Assembly: GCA_900757695.1 (NCBI GenBank)
Contig: CAAEOU010000174.1
Location: 1 to 64,000, forward strand
Direction of reading: 5' to 3'
DNA length: 64,000 bases
Origin: an uncultured Oscillospiraceae bacterium
GTDB taxonomy: Bacteria > Bacillota_A > Clostridia > Oscillospirales > Oscillospiraceae
The notes under the pieces were generated by a model. The model worked only from the letters and a program-made list of their open reading frames with translations, searched no databases and was not told the DNA's origin. Position 1 is the first letter of the stretch; each line of letters opens with the position of its first letter. Shown piece after piece: positions 51,752 to 59,900 of this stretch. The translations under genes were made by a program, and so were the position numbers.

Positions 51752-52918
51752 ATGACAAAATACAAAACGGCTGAGAGCGTGCGGCGCGGCCACCCAGACA
51801 AGCTGTGCGACCTGATCGCCGACAGCATTCTGGACGAGTGCCTGCGGCACGACCGCTATTCCCGCTGCGCCTGTGAGGTCATGGCCACCAAGGGAAAAAT
51901 CTTCGTCTGCGGGGAGATCACCTGCGCGGCGAAGATCAACATCCGCTCGGTGGTCCGGGAAGTCCTCCGCAAGGTGGGCTACAACCCCATGAAATTCATC
52001 GTGTTCGTCTATGTTCACCGGCAGAGTCCCGACATTGCCGGCGGTGTGGATTCCGCGCTGGAAGTGCGGGACGGTAGCAGCGAGGATGTGTTCGCATCCA
52101 CCGGCGCTGGCGACCAGGGCACCGTGTACGGTTACGCCACCAGGGAGACCTGGACCCGTCTGCCCGTCCCGGTGGTCTTCGCGAATGAAATCTGCAAAGG
52201 ACTGGATGACGCCATGCACGATGGGACCATCCGTGGCGTCGGCCCTGATGGCAAGGCCCAGGTGACCGTGGCCTATGAGGATGGGAAACCCGTGAGCGCC
52301 AAGAACATCGTGGTGTCCGTCCAGCACGATGCGGACAAGGATCTGGAGGAGCTTCGCCGGGAGATCATCTCGGAGGTTCTGTATCCCATTCTGGATCGTT
52401 TCGACTTCCCCAAGGATGTGGAGATCCTCATCAACCCCTCCGGCAGGTTTGTGGAGGGCGGTCCCGCCGCCGACACCGGACTGACCGGCAGGAAGCTGAT
52501 GGTGGACACCTACGGCGGTCTTGCTGCCCATGGCGGCGGAGCCTTCTCCGGGAAGGACCCCACCAAGGTGGACCGCAGCGCCGCATACATGGCCAGAGCT
52601 ATCGCCCGGAACGTGGTGGGCGCGTAGCTGGCGGAGGAATGCCAGGTGTCCATCTCCTATGCCATCGGCAAGGCGGAACCCACCGCTGTGGAGATCGACA
52701 CCTTTGGCACAGCCAGGGTGGACGAGGATGTGATTCGGCTGGCGGTGCTGGATGTGTTCGATCTGCGGCCCGCCGCCATTATGTCCCTGCTGCATCTCCG
52801 CGCTCCCATCTACGCCGACACCGCCGCCTACGGACACTTCAACGGCTACAAGTTCAGCTGGGAGAACCTCGACAAGACTGAGGAACTGAGAAAGGCGGTG
52901 GAAAAGTATGCTGATTGA
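51752..52918 (+). pseudogene. metK: Phage S-adenosylmethionine synthetase interrupted by amber codon
   Basis: The frame begins ESVRRGHPDKLCDLIADSILDECL and shows the MetK signatures GAGDQGTVYGYA (usual GAGDQG) and GGAFSGKDPTKVDRSAAY (usual GGGAFSGKD). At 52625-52627, after ARNVVGA, a TAG stands where homologues have Lys. The same frame then runs on to 52918 with SISYAIGKAEPTAVEIDTFGT and the normal C-terminus. It would supply SAM to the two methylases encoded next. Other prophage genes end with TAG, so genome-wide recoding is unlikely. Either it is dead or it makes a truncated or suppressed product. Confidence 0.88.
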
Positions 52919-54161
52919 ACGTAAACACACCGCCGACCTCATCCCCGCCGACTACAATCCCCGCAAAGACTTAAAGCCCGGCGACCCGGAATACGACAAG
53001 CTGAAACGCTCCATGGAGCAGTTCGGCTATGTAGAGCCGGTGATCTGGAACAAGTCCACCGGACGGGTGGTGGGCGGTCATCAGCGGCTGAAGGTGCTCA
53101 TGGACATGGGCGTCACCGAGGTGGAGTGTGTGGTGGTGGAGATGGATGAGGAACGGGAAAAAGCTCTCAACATCGCCCTCAACAAAATCTCCGGCGATTG
53201 GGACAAGGACAAGCTGATGCTCCTTATCTCCGACCTGCAGGGCGCCGATTTTGATGTATCCCTCACCGGCTTTGACCCAGCCGAAATTGATGACCTCTTC
53301 AAGGATAGCTTGAAAGATGGGGTGAAGGATGACGAGTTCGATGTGGACGCCGAGCTGCAGAAGCCTACCATCACCAAAGCCAGGGATGTGTGGACGTTGG
53401 GGCGGCACCGGCTTGTCTGCGGGGACAGCACCAAGCCGGAGACCTTCGCCCTGCTGATGGAGGGCTTGAAGTCCAACCTGGTCATCACCGACCCGCCCTA
53501 CAATGTCAACTACGAGGGCGGCGCCGGGAAGATCAAGAATGACAACATGGAGAACGCCGCCTTCTATAATTTCCTGCTGGCGACGTTTCAGAATACAGAG
53601 GAAGCCATGGCGGACGATGCCTCCATCTATGTGTTCCATGCGGACACTGAGGGGCTGAACTTCCGAAAGGCGTTCTCTGACGCCGGCTTCTACCTCTCCG
53701 GGACGTGCATCTGGAAGAAGCAGTCCCTGGTACTGGGCCGCTCGCCCTACCAGTGGCAGCATGAGCCGATCCTCTTCGGCTGGAAGAAGAAAGGCAGACA
53801 CCAGTGGTACACCGGGCGGAAAGAGTCCACCATCTGGGAGTTCGATAAGCCCAAGAAGAACAAGGACCACCCCACCATGAAGCCCATCCCGCTCCTGGCC
53901 TATCCAATTCTCAACTCCTCCATGAGCAACGCCATTGTGCTGGACCCCTTCGGCGGTTCCGGCAGCACCCTCATCGCCTGTGAGCAAACCGACCGCATCT
54001 GCCGCACCATCGAACTGGATGAAAAGTTCTGCGATGTCATCGTGAAGCGGTACATCGAGCAGGTGGGCAATGCGGACGGTGTATCCCTCCAGCGGGACGG
54101 CTTGACCTACCGCTATGAGGAGGTGGCTGGGGACGATGCGGAAGACATCCCGCTGTTCTGA
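52908..54161 (+). CDS. ParB-like nuclease domain fused to N6-adenine/N4-cytosine methyltransferase
   Basis: 417 residues. Residues about 1-100 are a ParB/Srx fold (LIPADYNPRK, VVGGHQRLKVLMDMG). Then a beta-class amino methyltransferase follows: motif IV TDPPYNVNYEGG at about 190 precedes motif I LDPFGGSGSTLIACE at about 344, with TMKP before it. Such fusions are common in phages and probably methylate phage DNA against host restriction. It overlaps the end of the metK frame. Confidence 0.92.
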   Translation: MLIERKHTADLIPADYNPRKDLKPGDPEYDKLKRSMEQFGYVEPVIWNKSTGRVVGGHQRLKVLMDMGVTEVECVVVEMDEEREKALNIALNKISGDWDKDKLMLLISDLQGADFDVSLTGFDPAEIDDLFKDSLKDGVKDDEFDVDAELQKPTITKARDVWTLGRHRLVCGDSTKPETFALLMEGLKSNLVITDPPYNVNYEGGAGKIKNDNMENAAFYNFLLATFQNTEEAMADDASIYVFHADTEGLNFRKAFSDAGFYLSGTCIWKKQSLVLGRSPYQWQHEPILFGWKKKGRHQWYTGRKESTIWEFDKPKKNKDHPTMKPIPLLAYPILNSSMSNAIVLDPFGGSGSTLIACEQTDRICRTIELDEKFCDVIVKRYIEQVGNADGVSLQRDGLTYRYEEVAGDDAEDIPLF

Positions 54162-54171
54162 GGAGGCGCCC

Positions 54172-55863
54172 ATGGAATTGAATACAGCTTTGACCCTCGG
54201 TAGTCTTTTCGATGGCTCCGGGGGTTTTCCTTTGGGCGGTCTGCTCTGCGGGATCACCCCGGTGTGGGCTTCAGAGATCGAGCCGTTCCCCATCCGGGTG
54301 ACCACAAAGCGGCTTCCCTTTATGAAACACTACGGCGACATCTCCCAGATGGATGGCGGGAAGATCGAGCCGGTGGACATCATCACCTTCGGCTCCCCCT
54401 GTACCGACATGAGCATCGCCGGACGGAGGGCCGGCCTGGACGGGAAGCAATCCGTCCTCTTTTACCAGGCCATCCGCATCATTCAGGAAATGAGGGATGC
54501 CACCCATGGCAAATATCCAAGATACATCGTATGGGAGAACGTCCCCGGCGCGTTCAGCTCCAATCACGGAGAGGACTTCAAGGCCGTCCTCGAAGCGGTC
54601 ATCGGGATCAAGGAGCCGGGCGCCCAGGTGCCTATGCCTGAAAAAAACCTCTGGCCCTACGCCGACCTGTACATGGGAGAGCAGTGGAGCGTTGCGTACC
54701 GCACTCTTGACGCGCAACACTGGGGAGTCCCCCAGCGAAGACGCCGCATCTTCCTTGTCGCAGATTTTGCAGGCTGGGGTGCCGGACAAGTACTATTTGA
54801 GTCCGAAGGCCTGTCAGGGTATTCTGCGGAGGGCTTCCGTGCGTGGCAAAGAGCTGCCAGAAATCCTGCGGCTGGCTCTGGAGCGGCAGGCATCTGCCTG
54901 AACGACCAGGGCGGGAGCTGCATGGACGTGTCCAGCGAAGTCGCCGCCACGCTCCGGGCGGAACACCATGGGCATCTGCCCTGTGTGCTGGACGCCGCTG
55001 GCTTCTGCACCGAACACTCGGCGGACAGCCGGGGTATCGGTTTTGAGCCGGAGCGCGCCCCTACGCTTCGGGCCGGCGTGGTTCCTGCTGCTATTGCGCT
55101 GGAGAGCCACCCCATCGACAGCCGAATCAAAATCGCCGATGACGGTACCGTTCAGACGCTGACCTCCCGCATGGGGACAGGCGGGATGAATGTGCCCTTG
55201 GTGATGAAGATCCGCTCCGGCTGCGAGGGAGGCGGGAAAGGGCCGCTCATCCAGGAGGACAAGTCCGCTACGCTGGGTTGCAACAACGACCAGGCCCTCT
55301 TCGAGCCTGTGGCCTTTGGCATCTCCTCCGACCAGTCCAAGGCCATGCTCTCCAGCAATCCCCACGCTGGGATCTACAAAGCGCGGACATCCCGTACTCT
55401 GGATACCAGCGGCGGGAACCCAGGCTGCAATCAAGGCGGGATTGCCGTGGTTTACGCTATGACCACCGGAAGCTATGCCCAGGTCGAAAAAGAAACTTCT
55501 CCTACACTCATGGCACGGGACTACAAAGACCCCACCGCTGTGAACAGCGGCTACACCGTGCGGCGGCTGACACCCACCGAGTGCGCCCGGCTGCAGGGTT
55601 TCCCGGACTGGTGGTGCGCTGGCTTGGAAACCCCGGAGCCGACCAGGGAGGACATCGCGTTCTGGACGGAGGTCTGGGAGACACACCGAAGAGCCGTGAA
55701 TCCCTCCGTGAAGCCCAAGACGGAGCGGCAGATCGTCAAATGGCTGAAAGCCCCTTACTCCGATGCGGCGGAATACAAGATGTGGGGCAACGGCGTGGCG
55801 CTGCCCTGCGTCTGGTTCGTCCTCTCCGGCATTGTGTTCAGTACACAATTATCTCCCGCATAA
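54172..55863 (+). CDS. dcm: DNA cytosine-5 methyltransferase
   Basis: 563 residues from ATG 54172 after AGGAGG. Motif I LGSLFDGSGGFPLGG (9-23), motif IV TFGSPCTDMSIAG with the catalytic Cys (about 79), motif VI IVWENVPGAF, motif VIII GVPQRRRRIFLVADF, motif IX RRLTPTECARLQGFPDWW and motif X WGNGVALP. The target recognition region between VIII and IX is unusually long (about 240 residues). It probably methylates phage DNA. Confidence 0.92.
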   Translation: MELNTALTLGSLFDGSGGFPLGGLLCGITPVWASEIEPFPIRVTTKRLPFMKHYGDISQMDGGKIEPVDIITFGSPCTDMSIAGRRAGLDGKQSVLFYQAIRIIQEMRDATHGKYPRYIVWENVPGAFSSNHGEDFKAVLEAVIGIKEPGAQVPMPEKNLWPYADLYMGEQWSVAYRTLDAQHWGVPQRRRRIFLVADFAGWGAGQVLFESEGLSGYSAEGFRAWQRAARNPAAGSGAAGICLNDQGGSCMDVSSEVAATLRAEHHGHLPCVLDAAGFCTEHSADSRGIGFEPERAPTLRAGVVPAAIALESHPIDSRIKIADDGTVQTLTSRMGTGGMNVPLVMKIRSGCEGGGKGPLIQEDKSATLGCNNDQALFEPVAFGISSDQSKAMLSSNPHAGIYKARTSRTLDTSGGNPGCNQGGIAVVYAMTTGSYAQVEKETSPTLMARDYKDPTAVNSGYTVRRLTPTECARLQGFPDWWCAGLETPEPTREDIAFWTEVWETHRRAVNPSVKPKTERQIVKWLKAPYSDAAEYKMWGNGVALPCVWFVLSGIVFSTQLSPA

Positions 55864-55950
55864 TTCTACAATCCCAGGTTTCTATTTGACTTGATATTTG
55901 GGGGCCGCAGAGCGAATATGTGACTACCAAAAATCAAGGAGGAACGAGAA
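55864..55950 (+). promoter_or_regulatory. Repeated intergenic cassette, copy A
   Basis: Shares TTGACTTG and AGAGCGAATATGTG with copies C and D further right. The later part has diverged (the uORF ATG is followed directly by TGA). It precedes the DUF protein at 55951. Confidence 0.5.
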
Positions 55951-56658
55951 ATGACCCTGCGATACAACCTGACCGGTGCCGACCGCAAGCGGCTGGTGAC
56001 CGCTATCAGCGAGATCACCGGCGCTCCTGCTAAATACCTGGGCGCGCCCAGCTTCGCCTACCAGGTGGACTACTTCACCATCGACCGCAATGGCGGCGTC
56101 GCCTTTGATGACCGGGCCGACAGCGAGGAGATCAAAAACCTCATCGAAACGCTGGACAGCCAGGGCTTCACCGCCGAGCCGCAGGAGGTCGAGGTATCCG
56201 AGACTGTAGAGCCGTCTCCCGCCGAGGTGGACGGGCTGTGCATCTCCATGCCAGCCAGCCTGTTCTCTGAAGCGGCGCTGCAAAACCTCAAGGATATCAC
56301 GGCGGCGAAGGGCAGCCTGATCCGCAAAGCCCTTGGGGTGGAGGAGCTACCCATTGAAGTCGGTGAGACGAAGGTCTCCTTTCCCTGGTTTGCCGGGACG
56401 CCCACGCCGGAGGAGGTCAAGGCCTATGACCACTTCATCTGCGCCCTGTGCGAGATGGCCAGGAACCAGAAGCGCATCACCGCCAAGGAGCGGGATACCG
56501 GGAATGACAAATACGCCTTCCGCTGCTTCCTCCGATTGGGCTTCATCGGCCCGGAGTACAAACAGGAGCGCAAGATTCTCCTACGGAATCTGACCGGCAG
56601 CTCCGCTTTCAAGGCGGTACCCCAGAAGGAGGTGGCGGACGATGCGGCTTCCGAGTAA
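55951..56658 (+). CDS. Phage accessory protein with shared C-terminal module
   Basis: 235 residues, ATG after AGGAGGAAC. An N-terminal part (LTGADRKRLVTAISEITGAPAKYLGAP) recalls proteins annotated as virulence-related in gut phages. The middle is acidic. The C-terminal 40 residues (NDKYAFRCFLRLGFIG, then ERKILLRNLTGSSAF) match the C-terminus of the amidoligase 400 bases downstream (NPKYAMRTWLLRLGFIG, then ARDILTRRLSGDAAF). I infer a common docking module. The function is unknown. Confidence 0.7.
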   Translation: MTLRYNLTGADRKRLVTAISEITGAPAKYLGAPSFAYQVDYFTIDRNGGVAFDDRADSEEIKNLIETLDSQGFTAEPQEVEVSETVEPSPAEVDGLCISMPASLFSEAALQNLKDITAAKGSLIRKALGVEELPIEVGETKVSFPWFAGTPTPEEVKAYDHFICALCEMARNQKRITAKERDTGNDKYAFRCFLRLGFIGPEYKQERKILLRNLTGSSAFKAVPQKEVADDAASE

Positions 56659-56866
56659 AGAAACGCTGACGCTCCTCCGCTCCCGCTACCCCAAGGGCGC
56701 ACGGGTGGAACTCATCCGCATGGATGATCCCCAGGCTCCGCCTATTGGGACGAAAGGCACGGTGCTGGGTGTGGACGATATGGGGAGCATCCTGGTAGCA
56801 TGGGACAACGGCAGCGGCCTGAACGTGGCCTTTGGCGAAGATGTCTGCTGCAAGGTTGGGGAATAA
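56642..56866 (+). CDS. DUF4314 protein
   Basis: 74 residues. A small beta barrel: KGARVELIRMDDPQAPPIGTKGTVLGVDDMGSILVAWDNGSGLNV (in two parts) is the whole of DUF4314, a KOW/SH3-like family common in Firmicutes phages and plasmids. It overlaps the upstream gene by 17 bases. Confidence 0.85.
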   Translation: MRLPSKETLTLLRSRYPKGARVELIRMDDPQAPPIGTKGTVLGVDDMGSILVAWDNGSGLNVAFGEDVCCKVGE

Positions 56867-57001
56867 GGCGCTGTAAGATACACAGTTTTCCGACCACAAG
56901 ATCGTGTAGTTTATGGCTCAAATAGTCCTGGATATAGTGTGCCTTCAGAGGTAATATGACACTACTGAAAGGGAAAACAACACCAACCAGGAGGTAGAAC
57001 C
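56867..57001 (+). promoter_or_regulatory. Repeated intergenic cassette, copy B
   Basis: Starts CTGTAAGATACACAG and has a TACACA...GTGTAG dyad, a TATAGT -10-like box near 56934, then CTGAAAGGGAAAACAAC, all matching copies C and D in order and spacing. It precedes the amidoligase. Confidence 0.6.
56956..56997 (+). CDS. Short upstream reading frame in cassette B
   Basis: MTLLKGKTTPTRR, 13 codons, with TAG 4 bases before the amidoligase ATG. Its two Arg codons are the AGGAGG ribosome site of that gene. Related frames occur in copies C and D. Confidence 0.3.
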   Translation: MTLLKGKTTPTRR

Positions 57002-57952
57002 ATGAACGAGAAAACGAGAATCCAAATCGAGGAAATGAAGAAGCAGACCATTGGGGTCGAGGTCGAGATGAACAACATCGACCGCAGCCGGGCGGCAAAG
57101 GTCGCCGCCGAGTTCTTTGGCACCGGGCGCTATGAGAACACCGCCCACCGCAACGGGTACAGCACTTGGAGCGCATGGGACAGCCAGGGACGCGAATGGA
57201 AATTCCAGAAGGACGTTTCCATTTCCGGCCCAGACAGCGAAAAATGTGAGATGGTCACCCCGATCCTGACCTACGCCGACATGGAAACCCTGCAGGAGAT
57301 GATTCGCCGACTCCGCAAGGCGGGAGCCAAAAGCGACTCCACCAGGGGCTGCGGAGTCCACATCCACATTGGAGCCAAGGGCCACACCCCGCAGACCCTG
57401 CGCAATCTGGCCAACATCATGGCAAGCCATGAGAGCCTGCTGGCCGAAGCCCTCGATCTCGACCACTACCGCATAAGTCGGTATTGCCGCACAGTAGACC
57501 CTCGCTTCCTGGAACAGCTCAACCGCAGGAAGCCCACCACCATGGCCGACCTTGCCGACATCTGGTACAGAAGCCAGGGCACTAACTACGGCAGAAGCCA
57601 CCATTACAATGACAGCCGCTACCATATGCTCAACCTCCACGCCACCTTCACCAAAGGCACGGTCGAGTTCCGGCTTTTCCAATTTGATGCTCCCTCCAAT
57701 GGTAAACGCAACGGCCTTCACGCTGGCCAGCTGAAGAGTTACATCCAGCTTTGCCTGGCGCTCAGCCAGATGGCCAAGACGGTGCGAACTGCCAGTCCCA
57801 AGCCTCAGCAGACCGAAAACCCCAAATACGCCATGCGCACCTGGCTCCTCCGCCTGGGCTTCATCGGCGAGGAGTTCGAAACCGCACGAGACATCCTGAC
57901 CCGCCGCCTTTCCGGTGACGCAGCCTTCCGCAACGGCAGAGCCGCCGCTTGA
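57002..57952 (+). CDS. Phage amidoligase (glutamate-cysteine-ligase-like fold)
   Basis: 316 residues. Motifs of the Amidoligase_2 family: TIGVEVEMNNIDR (16-28), then CEMVTPILT, CGVHIHIGAKGH (about 120-131) and GTVEFRLFQFDA (about 217-228), the Glu/His/Arg set that binds ATP-Mg and substrate. The last 45 residues are a separate module shared with the protein at 55951. Family members form amide bonds between amino groups and glutamate-like acids. A gamma-glutamylcyclotransferase gene follows 300 bases downstream, a linkage already described for phage amidoligases. Confidence 0.88.
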   Translation: MNEKTRIQIEEMKKQTIGVEVEMNNIDRSRAAKVAAEFFGTGRYENTAHRNGYSTWSAWDSQGREWKFQKDVSISGPDSEKCEMVTPILTYADMETLQEMIRRLRKAGAKSDSTRGCGVHIHIGAKGHTPQTLRNLANIMASHESLLAEALDLDHYRISRYCRTVDPRFLEQLNRRKPTTMADLADIWYRSQGTNYGRSHHYNDSRYHMLNLHATFTKGTVEFRLFQFDAPSNGKRNGLHAGQLKSYIQLCLALSQMAKTVRTASPKPQQTENPKYAMRTWLLRLGFIGEEFETARDILTRRLSGDAAFRNGRAAA

Positions 57953-58047
57953 AGGACGCCGCCCAGAGGCCCCCGAACCCGCTGACGCGGGCTTTCGGTG
58001 GTAGAAGGACAAGTAACCTAAGTCCTTCAGGAAAGGATGGATACCAA

Positions 58048-58251
58048 ATGGAACAAAGAAAAACACTCAACATACGATTTCCGCAAGAACTGGTGGAAAA
58101 ATTGAGAGAACTGAAAAAACTGCGATCCAGAGTGGAGGGACGGCGCGTGACATGGAATGAACTCTTTGATGAAGCAATCGGTAATTACATCGAATGCGCT
58201 GAAAGGATTCTGGCAAAGGTGGAAAAGGAGGAGCAGGGCAATGACAGATAA
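58048..58251 (+). CDS. Ribbon-helix-helix DNA-binding protein
   Basis: 67 residues from ATG 58048 after AGGAAAGG. TLNIRFPQELVEKLRELKKLRS is the RHH strand and helix, with WNELFDEAIGNYIECAERIL as the second helix. Likely a regulator of the amidoligase/cyclotransferase block. It overlaps the next gene by 11 bases. The 95 bases before it contain a CCCGC/GCGGG hairpin. Confidence 0.7.
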   Translation: MEQRKTLNIRFPQELVEKLRELKKLRSRVEGRRVTWNELFDEAIGNYIECAERILAKVEKEEQGNDR

Positions 58252-58723
58252 GAGGTACTACATCGCTTATGGCAGCAACCTCAACGTCCAGCAAATGCGC
58301 TGGCGCTGTCCTGGGGCGCGGATCATCGGCACCTCGGAACTGCAGGACTACCGGCTCCTGTTCAAGGGCAGCAAGACTGGCTCCTATCTCACGGTCGAGC
58401 CGAAGAAGGGATGCACGGTCCCCGTTGCGGTCTGGGAGGTCACCGACCAGGATGAGCTGGCACTGGACCGCTACGAAGGGTACCCCAGCTTCTACTACAA
58501 AACCGAGATGACGCTGGATGTCAAAGGCATCTGCACCGGCAAGCTCCGGCGCAGGAGGGCTTTCGTGTACATCATGCGAGAGGAACGACCCTACGGCATT
58601 CCCGCCAGCAGCTACTTGAGCATCTGCGGCCAGGGCTACCGGTTCTTCGGATTCCCCGTTGACAAGCTCCTGGAAGCCTGTCGGTACAGCAGAGAAAGGA
58701 TGAAGCCCCATGAAGGAAGATAA
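58241..58723 (+). CDS. Gamma-glutamylcyclotransferase-like protein (AIG2/GGCT fold)
   Basis: 160 residues. The substrate loop YIAYGSNLNVQQMRWRCPGA (7-26) is the YGSN-(L/M) signature, and the catalytic Glu is in LDRYEGYPSFYYK (about 78). The enzyme family releases 5-oxoproline from gamma-glutamyl amides or reshapes such bonds. With the upstream amidoligase it could make and break gamma-glutamyl linkages. Confidence 0.88.
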   Translation: MTDKRYYIAYGSNLNVQQMRWRCPGARIIGTSELQDYRLLFKGSKTGSYLTVEPKKGCTVPVAVWEVTDQDELALDRYEGYPSFYYKTEMTLDVKGICTGKLRRRRAFVYIMREERPYGIPASSYLSICGQGYRFFGFPVDKLLEACRYSRERMKPHEGR

Positions 58724-58916
58724 CATCAGCCGCCTGTCAATCTGCCCACGCTGCGGCAAGCCCTACTACGAACCTCCGGCGCTTTCCCGGCTGGACAACG
58801 AGACCCTCATCTGCCCGGACTGCGGCACACGGGAGGCGCTGGACAGCATTGGCGTTTCGCCTGAGGAGCAGGACTCCATTATCCAGACCATCCACCGCTG
58901 TCTGAGGTCGGAATGA
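58710..58916 (+). CDS. Small zinc-ribbon protein
   Basis: 68 residues, overlapping the cyclotransferase end. Two knuckles, CPRCGKPYY and CPDCGTREAL, form a zinc ribbon, followed by a short helix, PEEQDSIIQTIHRCLRSE. Common in phage accessory blocks; function unknown, perhaps DNA or RNA binding. Confidence 0.7.
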   Translation: MKEDNISRLSICPRCGKPYYEPPALSRLDNETLICPDCGTREALDSIGVSPEEQDSIIQTIHRCLRSE

Positions 58917-59050
58917 AGCTGTAAAACACACAATATCTGAACGCCATGTTTGTGTGGTATATTCCTCCGAATTGACTTGCTATTATTCGCTTTTAGAGCG
59001 AATATGTACACACCGAAAGGGAAAACACCACTTTTCAGGAGGAATTCAAA
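58917..59050 (+). promoter_or_regulatory. Repeated intergenic cassette, copy C
   Basis: Order of parts: ACACACA...TGTGTGG dyad, TTGACT, extended -10 TGCTATTAT (58978-58986), inverted repeat TATTCGC/GCGAATA, then uORF and AGGAGG. The best preserved copy with D. Confidence 0.65.
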
Positions 59051-59054
59051 ATGA
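59004..59054 (+). CDS. Short upstream reading frame in cassette C
   Basis: MYTPKGKTPLFRRNSK, 16 codons, whose TGA overlaps the ATG of the next gene (ATGA), the classic arrangement for coupled translation. Confidence 0.35.
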   Translation: MYTPKGKTPLFRRNSK

Positions 59055-59371
59055 TGAAAGCATGGCAGATTCGAGAGAACTTTGAACTGATTGACCGCAT
59101 TGCAATCAGCCGCCGCACCTTTGAGGAACTGTTCACCCACACCAAGGAACGCATCGAGTTCACCTTCAACGGCTGGGATGGCAAGTCCTACAACGGCGAA
59201 AGCCGGGTGGCCCGCGTCTACCGCAGCAACCTTCCCGGCTATGAGGATTGCATTTTCGTCAAGGTTGGCAAGGCCCTCCACTACATCGACACCGAATACC
59301 AGGTGGTCAACAAGCTGACCGGCGAAGCCCACCCCACAGCGGGCTGGCTGGTCGATGTCCTCAAGGGATGA
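59051..59371 (+). CDS. Phage accessory protein of unknown function
   Basis: 106 residues. A beta-rich middle (RIEFTFNGWDGKSYNGESRVARVYRSN, in parts) and a C-terminal CIFVKVGKALHYIDTEYQVVNK. I recognise no family. Preceded by cassette C and followed by cassette D. Confidence 0.65.
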   Translation: MMKAWQIRENFELIDRIAISRRTFEELFTHTKERIEFTFNGWDGKSYNGESRVARVYRSNLPGYEDCIFVKVGKALHYIDTEYQVVNKLTGEAHPTAGWLVDVLKG

Positions 59372-59506
59372 TTTCCCGTAAGCTGCACAGTTTCACCCGG
59401 CAAGGTTTGTGTAGTATATTTTGAGAAATCGCTTGCTATTATCCGCCTTTAGAGCGAATATGTGTACACCGAAAGGGAATACACCGCCGAATTGGAGGAC
59501 ACGAAC
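59372..59506 (+). promoter_or_regulatory. Repeated intergenic cassette, copy D
   Basis: GCACAG...TGTGTAG dyad, TATATT, extended -10 TGCTATTAT (59434-59442), TAGAGCGAATATGTG, then uORF and TTGGAGG. About 80 percent identical to copy C through the core by eye. Confidence 0.65.
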
Positions 59507-59510
59507 ATGA
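59460..59510 (+). CDS. Short upstream reading frame in cassette D
   Basis: MCTPKGNTPPNWRTRT, 16 codons, ending in a TGA that overlaps the next ATG (ATGA) exactly as in copy C. Confidence 0.35.
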   Translation: MCTPKGNTPPNWRTRT

Positions 59511-59803
59511 AGAAAACCACCGCCCAGAAGACCGCAGCCTACCGCCTGCCCGAAGCCACCACCCCGGAAAACCTGGAAATGAAGCTGATGAACAACCTGG
59601 GGACCATCCTTACCTTTGGCGACCGCATCCTCGCCGTCGGGTACTTCTACGATTCCAACGGGCGCAGCTACTACGGCGCTGTGTACCGGTTCACCACTGA
59701 GGATCACACCTGCGAAGGCGACATCAAGCTGGTCAGCGTTTCGGATGAGACCTTCATCGACAACGGGCACGCCATGGCCTGGGCAATGAGCAAGGCGAAC
59801 TAA
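59507..59803 (+). CDS. Phage accessory protein of unknown function
   Basis: 98 residues from ATG 59507 after TTGGAGG (an upstream frame reads through the cassette and is rejected). A Lys/Thr-rich N-terminus, then MKLMNNLGTILTFGDRILAVGYFYDSNGRSYYGAVYRF (in parts), a small beta domain. No family recognised. Last gene before terL. Confidence 0.65.
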   Translation: MKKTTAQKTAAYRLPEATTPENLEMKLMNNLGTILTFGDRILAVGYFYDSNGRSYYGAVYRFTTEDHTCEGDIKLVSVSDETFIDNGHAMAWAMSKAN

Positions 59804-59859
59804 AACAACCACGACATAACACCCTACAGGGATGGAGCCGGAAGGCTCTGTTCCTCGTT

Positions 59860-59884
59860 ACAGCCGCGAAGGGCTGTTTTTTTA
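59860..59884 (+). terminator. Terminator before terL
   Basis: ACAGCC with GGCTGT around GCGAAG, then TTTTTTT. A second weaker hairpin (GAGCC/GGCTC) lies just before. It ends the accessory block and overlaps the far-upstream frame of terL. Confidence 0.75.
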
Positions 59885-59900
59885 TGCTCATTTTACGGAG

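Noticed and set aside
59832..59900. Upstream ATG as the terL start
   Set aside because: It lies before a terminator hairpin, lacks a good ribosome site, and adds residues unlike other large terminases.
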